This document shows positions 17,076 to 26,703 of a stretch of 64,000 nt of DNA, piece after piece. Position numbers and translations under genes: made by a program. Within the stretch, counting starts at the first letter, position 1, and every line of letters starts with the position of its first letter. Source of the stretch: Aeromicrobium sp. Root236 (GTDB taxonomy: Bacteria > Actinomycetota > Actinomycetes > Propionibacteriales > Nocardioidaceae); contig NZ_LMIS01000001.1 in NCBI RefSeq assembly GCF_001428805.1, forward strand, positions 3,637,908-3,701,907, written 5' to 3'. The notes beneath the pieces are model-generated. The model was not told the origin of the DNA. It saw only the letters and a program-made list of their open reading frames with translations, and did not search any database.

Positions 17076-17925
17076 TGTCGTCAACGTCTCGCGCGCCGAG
17101 CTGTTCAAGCTCGTGCGCCGCCCGGCGGCGTGGACGCTGCTCGCCGCCGCGGCGTTGCTGAGCCAGGTGTTCGGCTACCTGATCCCCTACCTGTCGTTCG
17201 CCGGCGACGGCTCCGGCCCCATCGAGGGTGCGTCTAAGGAGGCGATCCTGGCGAGCACGCTGCCGGACCAGATCGTCGCCAGCACGCTCGGCGGGTTCCC
17301 GGTCTTCGCCGGTGCCCTGGCTCTCGTGTTCGGTGCGCTGGTGCTCGGCAGCGAGTACGGCTGGGGCACGGTCAAGACCGTGCTGACGCAGCGCCCGGGA
17401 CGTACGACCGTGCTGGCCGGCCAGGCCATCGCCCTCGGCGTCTCGGTCGCGGTCGGCGTGCTGGTCCTCTTCGTCCTCGGCGCGGTGAGCTCGACCGCCA
17501 TCGCCCTCGGCCAGGGCGAGTCGACGGCGTTCCCGTCCGTGCTCGACCTGCTCGCCGGCTACGGCGCCGGCGTCGCGATCATGCTGATGTGGGCCGGCCT
17601 CGGCGGGATGCTGGGCGTCGTGCTCCGCGGTGTCGCCCTGCCGATCGGCCTCGGGGTCGTCTGGGTGCTCGGCGTCGAGAACCTCATCGCCGGCGTCGCC
17701 AGCTCGGTGCTCACGGCGTTGCGTCCACTCCGCGACGTGATGCCCGGCATCAACGCCGGATCGCTGGCGTCAGCCGTGATGCCCGCGCGTCCTCGGGGCA
17801 TGGAGTCGCCTCCCGGCGTCAACGCCGACGTCGCCGACGGCCGGGCGCTCCTCACGGTGGCCTGCTACGTCGTGGTCTGCCTCGCCGTGGCGCTGTGGAC
17901 GTACCGGCGACGCGACGTGGCCTGA
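17068..17925 (+). CDS. ABC transporter permease (ABC-2 type)
   Basis: This 285-residue integral membrane protein has about six helices and a periplasmic loop after the first (GDGSGPIEGAS). AAAGGAG is 7 nt before ATG 17068. It begins with the cytoplasmic coupling helix typical of ABC-2 permeases (NVSRAELFKLVRRPAAW). With the preceding ATPase it forms a homodimeric or heteromeric exporter. The operon ends at the inverted repeat at 17941-17969. Confidence 0.88.
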   Translation: MSDVVNVSRAELFKLVRRPAAWTLLAAAALLSQVFGYLIPYLSFAGDGSGPIEGASKEAILASTLPDQIVASTLGGFPVFAGALALVFGALVLGSEYGWGTVKTVLTQRPGRTTVLAGQAIALGVSVAVGVLVLFVLGAVSSTAIALGQGESTAFPSVLDLLAGYGAGVAIMLMWAGLGGMLGVVLRGVALPIGLGVVWVLGVENLIAGVASSVLTALRPLRDVMPGINAGSLASAVMPARPRGMESPPGVNADVADGRALLTVACYVVVCLAVALWTYRRRDVA

Positions 17926-17940
17926 CCCGCCCCGGCACGG

Positions 17941-17969
17941 CGTCTCAGCGGTTGACCGTCGCTGAGACG
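17941..17969 (+). terminator. Hairpin terminator after the ABC transporter operon
   Basis: CGTCTCAGCG and CGCTGAGACG form a perfect 10-bp stem with a 9-nt loop, 16 nt after the permease stop and before the mec promoter. No T-run is present, as is usual for actinobacterial hairpin terminators. Confidence 0.65.
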
Positions 17970-17985
17970 TCGTGACGCGGGCCGA

Positions 17986-17991
17986 TAAACT
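17986..17991 (+). promoter_or_regulatory. -10 box (TAAACT) of the mec-cysO-cysM operon
   Basis: TAAACT ends 6 nt before GTG 17998, so the mec mRNA is predicted to be leaderless. This decides the start, because there is no ribosome binding site. Confidence 0.55.
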
Positions 17992-17997
17992 CGGCAG

Positions 17998-18458
17998 GTG
18001 CTGACCATCGACCGAGCCACGCATGACGCGATCATCGCGCACGCGCGGCGCGACCACCCGGACGAGGCCTGCGGCGTCGTCGCCGGGCCGATCGGCTCCG
18101 ACGTGCCCGCGCGGTTCATCCCGATGCTCAACGCCGCGATGTCACCGACGTTCTACGAGTTCGACTCCGGCGACCTGCTCAAGCTCTACCGCGAGATGGA
18201 CGACCGTGACGAGGAGCCCGTCGTCGTCTACCACTCGCACACCTCGACCGAGGCCTATCCGTCGCGCACCGACATCAACCTCGCCGGCGAGCCCGGCGCG
18301 CACTACGTCCTCGTGTCGACCCGTGACGGTGCCGACCAGTCCGGACCCGTCGAGTTCCGGTCCTACCGGATCGTCGACGGCGAGGTCACCGAGGAAGAAG
18401 TTCGCGTCGTCGACCGTTATGAAGACGTAGCCGCAACCCAACAGAAGGCAGAACACTG

Positions 18459-18459
<1 letters not shown>
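17998..18459 (+). CDS. mec: JAMM/Mov34 metalloprotease, CysO-cysteine peptidase
   Basis: This 153-residue zinc protease has the JAMM set: Glu23 (DEACGV), His79 and His81 (YHSHTSTEAYPSRTD), and Asp92. In M. tuberculosis the homologue Rv1334 cleaves the cysteine adduct from CysO to release free cysteine. The gene is followed by cysO (1-nt overlap, TGATG) and cysM, the same order as Rv1334-Rv1336. It may also trim the CysO precursor, which here ends two residues past the diglycine (see findings). Confidence 0.93.
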
Positions 18460-19686
<1,227 letters not shown>

Positions 19687-19735
19687 TCCCGCCCAACCCG
19701 TATCGCGACGGCATGTCGTCGGTTAGCCTCGTGCC

Positions 19736-20713
19736 GTGAGCCAGATCGTGGTGTTCTCCGGAAGCGCTCATCGACCCCTCGCCGAGAAGATCTGTTCAGA
19801 GCTCGGTCAGCCCCTGTCGGCGTCCGACACGATCAGGTTCAGCAACGACTGCCTCCAGGTGCAGCTGCTCGCCAACTGCCGCAAGAAGGACGTCTTCATC
19901 ATCCAGCCGCTGGTCCCGCCGACGCAGGACCACCTCATGGAGCTGCTGCTGATGATCGATGCGGCTCGCGGAGCCAGCGCCGACTCGGTGACCGCCGTGA
20001 TCCCGCACTACGCGTACGCCCGCTCGGACAAGAAGGACGCGTCGCGCATCTCGATCGGCGGTCGCCTCGTCGCGGACATGCTCACCACCGCCGGCGCCGA
20101 CCGGGTCGTCACGATGACGCTGCACGCGCCCCAGGTGCACGGGTTCTTCAGCGTCCCGGTCGACCACCTCACGGCGATCGGCGAGCTCGCCGACTACTAC
20201 CGCAACCGCGACCTGACCGACACCGTCGTCGTGTCGCCCGACCTCGGCAACGCCAAGACCGCGTCGCTGTTCGCCCGACTGCTCGGCGTACCGGTCGCCG
20301 CCGGCAGCAAGCAGCGCCAGGCCGACGACAAGGTCGTCATCGACGCGATCGTCGGTGACGTGGCCGGCAAGACGGCGATCGTCCTGGACGACGAGATCGC
20401 CACCGGCGGCTCGATCATCGAGCTGATGGACAAGCTCGAGGCCGAGGGCTGCACCGAGGCCTCGGTCGCGTGCACCCATGGGCTGTTCACCGGCAAGGCG
20501 GTCGAGCGGCTTCGCAACCACCCGTCGATCACCGAGGTCGTCACGACCGACACCGTGCCGCCGCCGGCCGACTGGCCCGAGCTGCAGGTGCGTTCCGTGG
20601 CCGGCCTGTTCGCCGAGGCGATCGCCCGCATCCACGCCGGTGAGTCGGTCTCGTCGCTGTTCGACGGCGTCGACCCCGCGCACGCCCCGCCGCAGCCCAA
20701 GCTCCCGCTGTAG
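19736..20713 (+). CDS. prs: Ribose-phosphate pyrophosphokinase family protein (divergent)
   Basis: This 325-residue protein has the PRPP synthetase fold, with an N-terminal FSGSAHRPLAEKI and a PRPP loop VLDDEIATGGS. Typical enzymes have VDDxIDTAGT, and the flexible-loop region here is KKDASRISIGGR instead of RKDRGREPISAK, so this is a divergent subgroup. A TAGCCT -10 is 6 nt before GTG 19736. It may be a second PRPP synthetase. It sits between cysM and murI, where M. tuberculosis has a rhomboid gene. PRPP would also feed nearby pncB. Confidence 0.82.
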   Translation: MSQIVVFSGSAHRPLAEKICSELGQPLSASDTIRFSNDCLQVQLLANCRKKDVFIIQPLVPPTQDHLMELLLMIDAARGASADSVTAVIPHYAYARSDKKDASRISIGGRLVADMLTTAGADRVVTMTLHAPQVHGFFSVPVDHLTAIGELADYYRNRDLTDTVVVSPDLGNAKTASLFARLLGVPVAAGSKQRQADDKVVIDAIVGDVAGKTAIVLDDEIATGGSIIELMDKLEAEGCTEASVACTHGLFTGKAVERLRNHPSITEVVTTDTVPPPADWPELQVRSVAGLFAEAIARIHAGESVSSLFDGVDPAHAPPQPKLPL

Positions 20714-20789
20714 CTCCGCGCTGAGCGTGGGAGGTGAGACTCACGTGTGATCTGCGGCCAGTTCACTTTGTCGTAACACTCCGCCCCCG

Positions 20790-20795
20790 TAACCT
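20790..20795 (+). promoter_or_regulatory. -10 box (TAACCT) before murI
   Basis: TTGTCG (20768-20773), a 16-nt spacer and TAACCT lie 8 nt before GTG 20804. This is a complete sigma-70-like promoter with a leaderless or near-leaderless start. Confidence 0.6.
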
Positions 20796-20803
20796 TTTCG
20801 CTT

Positions 20804-21610
20804 GTGAGCAACGCACCGATCGGCATCTTCGACTCCGGCTTCGGCGGCCTGACGGTCGCCCGCGCCGTGCTCGACCAGCTGCCGCACGAACCGGTGCTCT
20901 ACCTCGGCGACACCGCGCGCCAGCCCTACGGCCCCAAGCCCATCTCCGAGGTCCGTGAGTACGCCTTGGAGTGCCTCGACCATCTCGTCGCCCAGGGCGT
21001 CAAGGCGCTCGTCATCGCGTGCAACTCCGCCAGCGCTGCGGTCCTCCGCGATGCGCGCGAGCGCTACGACGTGCCGGTCGTCGAGGTCATCGTGCCGGCC
21101 ACGCGGCGCGCCGTCAGTGCCACCCGCAACGGCTCGATCGGTGTCATCTGCACCGAGGCGACGGCGACCTCCCGGGCGTACGACGACGCGTTCGCGGCCA
21201 ATCCCGGCATCACGCTGCACACCCAGGCCTGCCCGCGGTTCGTCGACCTCGTCGAGGCCGGCATCACGAGCGGCCCCGAGCTCCTGGCGGCCGCCGAGGG
21301 CTACCTGCGGCCGTTGCTCGCCCTCGACGTCGACACGCTGGTGCTGGGCTGCACGCACTACCCGCTGCTCACCGGCGTCCTCTCCTACGTCATGGGCGAC
21401 GGCGTCACGCTCGTCTCGAGCGCCGAGGAGACCGCCAAGGACGTCTACGCCCTGCTGGTGCGTGAGGGCCTCGAGCGTGACCTGTCGCTGCCCGAGCCGA
21501 CCCACCGCTTCCTGACCACCGGACGGCCCGAACAGTTCCGCGAGCTCGGCCGCCGCTTCCTCGGGCCCGAGATCGAGACCGTCGACCAGTTCGCCTGGAT
21601 CGGCGTATGA
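20804..21610 (+). CDS. murI: Glutamate racemase
   Basis: This 268-residue enzyme makes D-glutamate for peptidoglycan. The two catalytic cysteines are Cys73 (ACNSAS) and Cys183 (LGCTHYP). The N-terminal [13 protein letters not shown] and GDTARQPYG are typical. It starts at GTG 20804 and overlaps the metallo-hydrolase start by ATGA, beginning the murI-MBL-rph-rdgB operon conserved with mycobacteria. Confidence 0.95.
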   Translation: MSNAPIGIFDSGFGGLTVARAVLDQLPHEPVLYLGDTARQPYGPKPISEVREYALECLDHLVAQGVKALVIACNSASAAVLRDARERYDVPVVEVIVPATRRAVSATRNGSIGVICTEATATSRAYDDAFAANPGITLHTQACPRFVDLVEAGITSGPELLAAAEGYLRPLLALDVDTLVLGCTHYPLLTGVLSYVMGDGVTLVSSAEETAKDVYALLVREGLERDLSLPEPTHRFLTTGRPEQFRELGRRFLGPEIETVDQFAWIGV

Positions 21611-22371
21611 AGCTCACCGTGATCGGCTGTGCCGGCTCGTTCCCCGGACCGGACTCACCCGCGAGCTGCTACCTCGTCGAGGCGCCGTTCGAGGGCCGCA
21701 CCTACCGGCTGCTCATCGATCTCGGCTCCGGTGCGCTCGGCGAGCTGCAGCGCGTCTGCGACCTCCGCGACGTCGACGCCGTCGCGCTGTCGCACCTGCA
21801 CGCCGACCACTGCTTCGACCTGTCGGGCCTCTACGTCGTCAGCAAGTACCACCCCGACGGCCAGCTCGACCGCATCCCGGTGCTGGGCCCGGCCGGCACC
21901 GGCGACTTCCTCGCCACGGCGTACGGCATCCACGAACCGGTCGGCATGACCGAGCAGTTCGACTTCCGCGACTGGCAGGACGGCGGGACCGTCCAGCTCG
22001 GACCGTTCGCCGTCACGTCGGTGCTCGTCGACCACCCGGTGCCCGCGTACGCCATCCGTGTCGCCGCCGGCGGTCACTCGCTGGCCTACTCCGGTGACAC
22101 GGGACCGACCGACCAGCTGGTCGAGCTGGCCGCCGGCGCCGACCTGTTCCTGTGCGAGGCGTCGTTCGTCGAGTCCGCCGACAACCCGCCCAACCTGCAC
22201 CTCACCGGCGCCGAGGCGGGCACCTACGCCACCCGAGCCGACGTGGGCCGGCTGCTCGTCACCCACATCCCGGCGTGGACCGATCGCGCCGAGGTCGAGT
22301 CCGACGTCAAGACGACGTGGGAGGGCCCGTACGACCTGGTGACCGCCGGCTCGACCTACGACCTGTCCTAG
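21607..22371 (+). CDS. MBL-fold metallo-hydrolase, Rv1339-like
   Basis: This 254-residue metallo-beta-lactamase-fold protein has the metal signature SHLHADH (about residues 61-67). Further ligands are [21 protein letters not shown] and a distal THIP. The M. tuberculosis homologue Rv1339 has been reported as an atypical class II cyclic-nucleotide phosphodiesterase. It lies in the same place, between murI and rph. Phosphodiester hydrolysis is likely; cAMP as substrate is inferred from the homologue. Confidence 0.88.
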   Translation: MKLTVIGCAGSFPGPDSPASCYLVEAPFEGRTYRLLIDLGSGALGELQRVCDLRDVDAVALSHLHADHCFDLSGLYVVSKYHPDGQLDRIPVLGPAGTGDFLATAYGIHEPVGMTEQFDFRDWQDGGTVQLGPFAVTSVLVDHPVPAYAIRVAAGGHSLAYSGDTGPTDQLVELAAGADLFLCEASFVESADNPPNLHLTGAEAGTYATRADVGRLLVTHIPAWTDRAEVESDVKTTWEGPYDLVTAGSTYDLS

Positions 22372-22372
22372 A

Positions 22373-22378
22373 TAGGCT
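22373..22378 (+). promoter_or_regulatory. -10 box (TAGGCT) before rph
   Basis: TAGGCT ends 6 nt before ATG 22385 in the 13-nt gap after the metallo-hydrolase, an internal leaderless promoter for rph-rdgB. Confidence 0.5.
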
Positions 22379-22384
22379 CGCGGC

Positions 22385-23104
22385 ATGACCCGCGAAGATG
22401 GCCGCAGTGCCGATCAGCTCCGACCCGTGACCATCACCCGCAACTGGCTCGACCACGCGCAGGGCTCGTGCCTCATCGAGTTCGGCAAGACCAAGGTGCT
22501 GTGCGCCGCCAGTGCGAGCGAGGGCGTGCCGCGCTGGCGCAAGGGCTCCGGGCTGGGCTGGGTCACCGCCGAGTACGCGATGCTGCCGCAGGCGACGCAC
22601 GACCGCTCGCCGCGTGAGTCGGTCAAGGGCCGGGTCGGCGGCCGTACGCACGAGATCTCCCGCCTCGTCGGGCGCTCGCTGCGCGCCGCGATCGACTACA
22701 AGGCGCTCGGCGAGAACACCATCACGATCGACTGCGACGTGCTGCAGGCCGACGGTGGCACCCGCACGGCCGCGATCACCGGGGCGTACGTCGCCCTCGC
22801 CGACGCCGTCGAGCACCTCCGTGGCAAGGGGGCGCTGACCGGCGAGCCGCTTGTCGAGTCGATCGCCGCGATCAGTGTCGGCATCATCGACGGCGTCCCG
22901 TTGCTCGACCTCCCGTACGTCGAGGACGTCCGTGCCGAGACCGACATGAACGTCGTGATGACCGGCGGCGGCAAGTTCATCGAGGTGCAGGGCACCGCCG
23001 AGGGCGCGCCGTTCGACAAGCCCGAGCTCGATGCCCTGCTCGAGCTCGCCGCCAAGGGCTGCGCCGACCTGACCAAGCTCCAGAACGAGGCTCTCGGCCG
23101 ATGA
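22385..23104 (+). CDS. rph: Ribonuclease PH
   Basis: This 239-residue phosphorolytic exoribonuclease trims tRNA 3' ends, which matters here because none of the three tRNA genes seen encodes CCA. Family motifs include [18 protein letters not shown], the arginine-rich [24 protein letters not shown] that contacts phosphate and RNA, and [16 protein letters not shown]. The stop overlaps the rdgB start. Confidence 0.96.
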   Translation: MTREDGRSADQLRPVTITRNWLDHAQGSCLIEFGKTKVLCAASASEGVPRWRKGSGLGWVTAEYAMLPQATHDRSPRESVKGRVGGRTHEISRLVGRSLRAAIDYKALGENTITIDCDVLQADGGTRTAAITGAYVALADAVEHLRGKGALTGEPLVESIAAISVGIIDGVPLLDLPYVEDVRAETDMNVVMTGGGKFIEVQGTAEGAPFDKPELDALLELAAKGCADLTKLQNEALGR

Positions 23105-23712
23105 CCCAGGTGGTGCTGGCGTCCAACAACGCCAAGAAGCTCGCCGAGCTGCGCCGCATCCTCGAGCCGCTCGTCCCCGGCATCGAGGTGCTCGGCCTCG
23201 CCGACGTGACGCCGTACGACGAGCCGGCCGAGACCGAGCCGACGTTCGAGGGCAATGCCTTGATCAAGGCGCGGGCCTGCCTCGCCGTCACCGGCCTCCC
23301 GTCGCTTGCCGACGACTCGGGACTGTGCGTCGACGCCCTCAACGGCATGCCGGGCGTGCTGTCGGCCCGCTGGTCCGGCGTGGCCAAGGACGCCGGGGGA
23401 GACGCGGCCAACAACGCACTGCTGCTGAGCCAGCTGTCGGACGTGCCCGACGAGCGCCGCACGGCCCAGTTCCGTTGTGCTGTCGCCCTGTGCACGCCCG
23501 ACGGCAGCGAGATCATCGAGCTCGGCGAGATGCCGGGCCGCATCCTGCGCGCTGAGCACGGCGAGGGTGGTTTCGGCTACGACCCGCTGTTCGCCGCCGA
23601 CGGCTACGACGTCTCGACCGCTGAGCTGCCGGCGGGGGAGAAGGACCGCATCAGCCACCGCGGCAAGGCGCTCACCGCCATCGCGCCCGCTGTGGTCGAC
23701 GCGCTGAGCTAG
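23101..23712 (+). CDS. rdgB: Non-canonical purine NTP pyrophosphatase (dITP/XTP)
   Basis: This 203-residue HAM1-family enzyme cleans dITP, ITP and XTP from the nucleotide pool. The N-terminal [17 protein letters not shown], metal loop [18 protein letters not shown] and C-terminal GGFGYDPLF and [10 protein letters not shown] are diagnostic. It overlaps rph by 4 nt and is the last gene of the operon. Its TAG shares CTAG with the facing SGNH hydrolase stop. Confidence 0.96.
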   Translation: MTQVVLASNNAKKLAELRRILEPLVPGIEVLGLADVTPYDEPAETEPTFEGNALIKARACLAVTGLPSLADDSGLCVDALNGMPGVLSARWSGVAKDAGGDAANNALLLSQLSDVPDERRTAQFRCAVALCTPDGSEIIELGEMPGRILRAEHGEGGFGYDPLFAADGYDVSTAELPAGEKDRISHRGKALTAIAPAVVDALS

Positions 23713-24413
23713 CGGGGGTCGAGCGCGGCGATGACCCGCCGCGCGATCGCCAGGCTGCCGTTGCGGTTGGGGTGCACGCCGTCGACCACACGGTCGGCGG
23801 TCAGCGCCCCTCGGGTGCTGACGAACTGGATGCCGTGCAGCTTGGCCTGCGCCGCGATGATCGCGGTGACCCGCTTCTGGTTCTGCGGGTCTCGGGGCCC
23901 CCACGGCGGCCCGAGCACGATGATGCGGGTCGACTTCGGCAGGAACGTCTGCAGGGTGTCGAGGTAGCGGTCGACCGCGTGGTCGATGACCCCGTCGGAG
24001 GCGGTGACGAACCGGCCGTCCTGGCAGGTGGCCCAGTCGTTGCGACCGCCCTCGACGATCAACAGTGACGGAGCCGGGCCGGAGTAGGCCTTGGGGCGAT
24101 CGATGAACGTGTCGCCCGTGCAGGAGTGACCGGGACGCAGGTAGCCCGAGCCCGACTGGGCGTAGCGGGTGACCGTCGCGTGGAAGTGGTCGCCGGTGAT
24201 GCTCCACCAGCCCTGGTCGGCATCGCCGGGCTTGTCGTTGTAGCGGGCCGTGATCGAGTCACCGACGACGACGATGCCCCGCGGTGCGAGCGGCGAGACG
24301 GCCACACGTTCGTCACCCGTGGCGCCCTGCCAGGCGATGAACGGGGCGACCAGCAGCGCGACCAGCACGGCGAGAACGACGGACCGTCGAGTGGTCACCC
24401 TGGGAATCGTCAT
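23709..24413 (-). CDS. SGNH/GDSL hydrolase, secreted or membrane-anchored
   Basis: This 234-residue protein has an N-terminal hydrophobic helix after TTRRS (residues about 10-28), so it is exported or anchored. The SGNH blocks are present: VVGDSIT (catalytic Ser, near 52), a block II Gly in the AQSGSGYLRPG region, GGRNDW (block III Asn) and DGVHPN (catalytic Asp and His). It probably de-esterifies or deacetylates an envelope glycan or lipid. It converges on rdgB. Upstream lies a TAGAGT -10 candidate with an AGAGAAAG ribosome binding site region. Confidence 0.85.
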   Translation of the reverse strand: MTIPRVTTRRSVVLAVLVALLVAPFIAWQGATGDERVAVSPLAPRGIVVVGDSITARYNDKPGDADQGWWSITGDHFHATVTRYAQSGSGYLRPGHSCTGDTFIDRPKAYSGPAPSLLIVEGGRNDWATCQDGRFVTASDGVIDHAVDRYLDTLQTFLPKSTRIIVLGPPWGPRDPQNQKRVTAIIAAQAKLHGIQFVSTRGALTADRVVDGVHPNRNGSLAIARRVIAALDPR

Positions 24414-24545
24414 GCGTGCGCTTTCTCTGCTGAAGTCAGCGCAACTCTAGGTCGGAAATCCCGCCCGGCCCGACAGAATGGCCGAAGTCAACCCAAAAGT
24501 CACCAAACCTCATCCGAACGGTTCATGAAAACCTGACTCGATGAG

Positions 24546-25019
24546 CTATTCGGGCAGTGCGAACCCCTGCTGACGCCAGGCCTCGAAGACCGCGACCGAG
24601 GCGGTGTTGGCGAGGTTCATCGAGCGCCGTCCAGGCAGCATGGGCAGTCGTACGCGGGCCGTGACGCGTGGGTCGGCGAGCACCTCGGGCGGGAGTCCTG
24701 TGGGCTCGGGGCCGAACATGAGGACGTCGCCCGGCTCGTACGTGATGTCGGTGTAGAGCTCGTCGCCGCCGGCCGTGAACGCGTACACGCGCGCCGGCGC
24801 CAGGGCGGCGAGGGCGGCATCGAGATCGGGATGCACCGACATGACCGCGAGGTCGTGGTAGTCGAGACCGGCACGCCGCAGCTTGGACTCCTCGAGGTCG
24901 AAGCCCAACGGCTCGACGAGGTGCAGCTCCGCGCCGGTCACCGCGGCGAGCCGGATCGCCGCACCGGTGTTGCCGGCGATGCGTGGTTCGAAGAACAGGA
25001 TGCGGAACACGTCAGCCAC
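24546..25019 (-). CDS. trmL: tRNA (cytidine/uridine-34 2'-O)-methyltransferase TrmL
   Basis: This 157-residue minimal SPOUT methyltransferase has the trefoil-knot motifs FGPEPTGLPPEVL and MNLANTASVAVFEAWRQ and the N-terminal LFFEPRIAGNTGAAIRLA. It 2'-O-methylates the wobble nucleotide of tRNA-Leu isoacceptors, and a tRNA-Leu gene lies 6 kb away. The GTG start at 25019 overlaps the benE stop by 8 nt, so trmL is translated from the benE transcript. Confidence 0.93.
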   Translation of the reverse strand: MADVFRILFFEPRIAGNTGAAIRLAAVTGAELHLVEPLGFDLEESKLRRAGLDYHDLAVMSVHPDLDAALAALAPARVYAFTAGGDELYTDITYEPGDVLMFGPEPTGLPPEVLADPRVTARVRLPMLPGRRSMNLANTASVAVFEAWRQQGFALPE

Positions 25020-26190
25020 GCCCCTTCGGGCTCCAGCTCAGCACGCCGTGGACCACGAGGCCCGCGACGATCGCCCATGCCGCCGACCCGATGTGGAGCG
25101 CCGTGACGCCCGAGGCGGCGACGAGGAACGTGACGACGGCTGCCTCCCGGCCCTTGCGCTGCGACATCGAGCCCTCCAGGGAGTCGGCCAGCGTGCCGAG
25201 CAGCGCCAGGCCGGCGACCGTGGCGATGACGCCGGTCGGGGCGACGGCGACGAGTGCGGCGAGCGCCGCCGACGATGCGGCCAGCACGACGTACGTGGCG
25301 CCGGCCGACTGCGACGCGATCCACCGACGGCTCTTGTCGGGTCCGGCGTCGGGCCCGGCGGCGAGGGCGGCGCTGATGGCGGCGAGGTTGACCGAGTGCC
25401 CGCCGGCCGACGCCCCGGCAACGGTGGCGAGGCCGGTCGTGACGATCGTGTCCCGCCACGGCACGTCGTATCCCAGCGACTTCATGATCGCCACCCCCGG
25501 CACGTTCTGGGACGCCATCGTGACGATGTAGAGCGGCAGCGCGATGCCGACGACCGCCTCCCAGGTCCACGACGGGGTCGTCAGGCTGAGCTCGGGCAGC
25601 AGGGACGACGCGGCGATGCCATCGCCGCGGCGGATCATGTCGATGCCGATCACGACGCCGGCGGTCACGAAGGCCGCGGGCACGGCCCAGCGCGGTGCGA
25701 GCCGTACGACGATCAGCCAGACCAGGGCGATCGGCACGATCGCTCCCGGGTTGTCGACCACGCCCTTGACCGGCTTGATGCACAGCTCGAGGACGACGCC
25801 GGCGAGCATCGCCTGTGCGACGGGTGCCGGGATCCGGCCGATCAACCGGCCGAGCGCCGGCCAGAAGCCGGTGATCACGTACGCCACTCCGGCGATCATG
25901 AACGCTCCGACCGCAGCGGTCCAGCCGCCGTCGACCGCGTCCATGCTCGCGAGCAACGCGGCCCCGGGGGTCGACCAGGCCAGGACGATCGGGATCCGGT
26001 GTCGCCGGCTGAGCCAGACGACCCCGACAGCCTGCGTGAGGCAGAGCGCCAACAGCCCCGATGCGGCTTGGTGGCGATCGGCCCCGACGGCGACCAGCCC
26101 GGTGAGGACCACGGCGAACGAGCTCGTGTAGCCCACGACCATCGCGATGATCCCGGCGCTGACCGGCTGCTGCAGCTCCGACCGGCTCAT
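25012..26190 (-). CDS. benE: BenE family benzoate/H+ symporter-like transporter
   Basis: This 392-residue transporter has about 12 hydrophobic helices and the BenE-family glycine-rich segments GYTSSFAVVLTGLVAVGA and AGASAGGHSVNLAA. The last is the 7-TM repeat substrate motif of the NAT-like fold. It may import benzoate or another aromatic acid, but no ben catabolic genes are near, so the substrate is uncertain. ATG 26190 overlaps the stop of an 11-codon micro-ORF (26187-26222). The leaderless promoter belongs to that micro-ORF, suggesting translational coupling. Confidence 0.88.
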   Translation of the reverse strand: MSRSELQQPVSAGIIAMVVGYTSSFAVVLTGLVAVGADRHQAASGLLALCLTQAVGVVWLSRRHRIPIVLAWSTPGAALLASMDAVDGGWTAAVGAFMIAGVAYVITGFWPALGRLIGRIPAPVAQAMLAGVVLELCIKPVKGVVDNPGAIVPIALVWLIVVRLAPRWAVPAAFVTAGVVIGIDMIRRGDGIAASSLLPELSLTTPSWTWEAVVGIALPLYIVTMASQNVPGVAIMKSLGYDVPWRDTIVTTGLATVAGASAGGHSVNLAAISAALAAGPDAGPDKSRRWIASQSAGATYVVLAASSAALAALVAVAPTGVIATVAGLALLGTLADSLEGSMSQRKGREAAVVTFLVAASGVTALHIGSAAWAIVAGLVVHGVLSWSPKGRG

Positions 26191-26222
26191 CCGCGACCCG
26201 AGACGATGCAGTGCCGCTCCAT
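26187..26222 (-). CDS. 11-codon leaderless micro-ORF upstream of benE
   Basis: MERHCIVSGRG is encoded from ATG 26222, 8 nt after a TAGGCT -10. Its TGA overlaps the benE ATG (ATGA). Without this micro-ORF, benE would have no ribosome binding site close to its start, so the micro-ORF may deliver ribosomes by termination-reinitiation. The single Cys and His could make it a sensor of charged-tRNA levels (inference). The alternative is that benE itself starts further upstream; a 20-residue in-frame extension from 26250 is possible. Confidence 0.4.
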   Translation of the reverse strand: MERHCIVSGRG

Positions 26223-26230
26223 GGCAAGTC

Positions 26231-26240
26231 AGCCTAGACT
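26231..26240. promoter_or_regulatory. Overlapping divergent -10 boxes (benE side and SRPBCC side)
   Basis: In AGCCTAGACT, the plus-strand TAGACT (26235-26240) lies 8 nt before ATG 26249, and the minus-strand TAGGCT (26231-26236) lies 8 nt before the micro-ORF ATG at 26222. The two hexamers share 2 bp, so polymerase can occupy only one direction at a time. Confidence 0.65.
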
Positions 26241-26248
26241 CACCGACC

Positions 26249-26674
26249 ATGGCCTCACCTCAGCGCGTCCACGTCACGCACACGTACACGTCCGATCCCG
26301 TCACCGTCTTCGAGAAGCTCTCGGAGCACGAGAACCTCGGGCCGATGTTCGGTGCCAAGATCACGCGCATCTGCGACGGCGACACGTCACGCAACGGCCC
26401 CGGTTCGACGCGGGCCCTCAAGATCGGGCCGCTGCCGGCGTTCCACGAGACCACCACCAAGGCCGAACCCCATCACCTGATCGAGTACAAGATCAGCAAG
26501 GGCAGCCCGCTCCGCAACCACTGGGGCGTCCAGAAGCTCACTCCGACCGCGGACGGCGGCACGCACCTCGACTACACGATCGGCTTCGACATGCTGGTCC
26601 CCGGCATGGCGGCCTTGGTCGGCAAGGTCGTCCAGGCGAACATCAAGAAGGGTCTGGCCAAGCTGACGCCGTGA
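26249..26674 (+). CDS. SRPBCC (START/Bet v1-like) family protein
   Basis: This 141-residue protein has a helix-grip fold pattern: an N-terminal strand RVHVTHTYTSDP, helix VTVFEKLSEHENLG, then a run of strands and a long C-terminal helix (MAALVGKVVQANIKKGLAKL). Such domains bind hydrophobic ligands or act as polyketide cyclases. Promoter TAGACT is 8 nt upstream, leaderless and divergent from benE. A link to aromatic ligands is possible from context, but there is no direct evidence. Confidence 0.85.
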   Translation: MASPQRVHVTHTYTSDPVTVFEKLSEHENLGPMFGAKITRICDGDTSRNGPGSTRALKIGPLPAFHETTTKAEPHHLIEYKISKGSPLRNHWGVQKLTPTADGGTHLDYTIGFDMLVPGMAALVGKVVQANIKKGLAKLTP

Positions 26675-26703
26675 CCGTCGGCCAGATTGTGTAACAATAT
26701 GGC

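Noticed and set aside
26190-26250. benE beginning at 26250 with a 20-residue N-terminal extension
   Set aside because: The extension would start within the divergent gene's start region and add a non-membrane segment; the micro-ORF with its own -10 and ATGA overlap explains the region better, though this is not certain.
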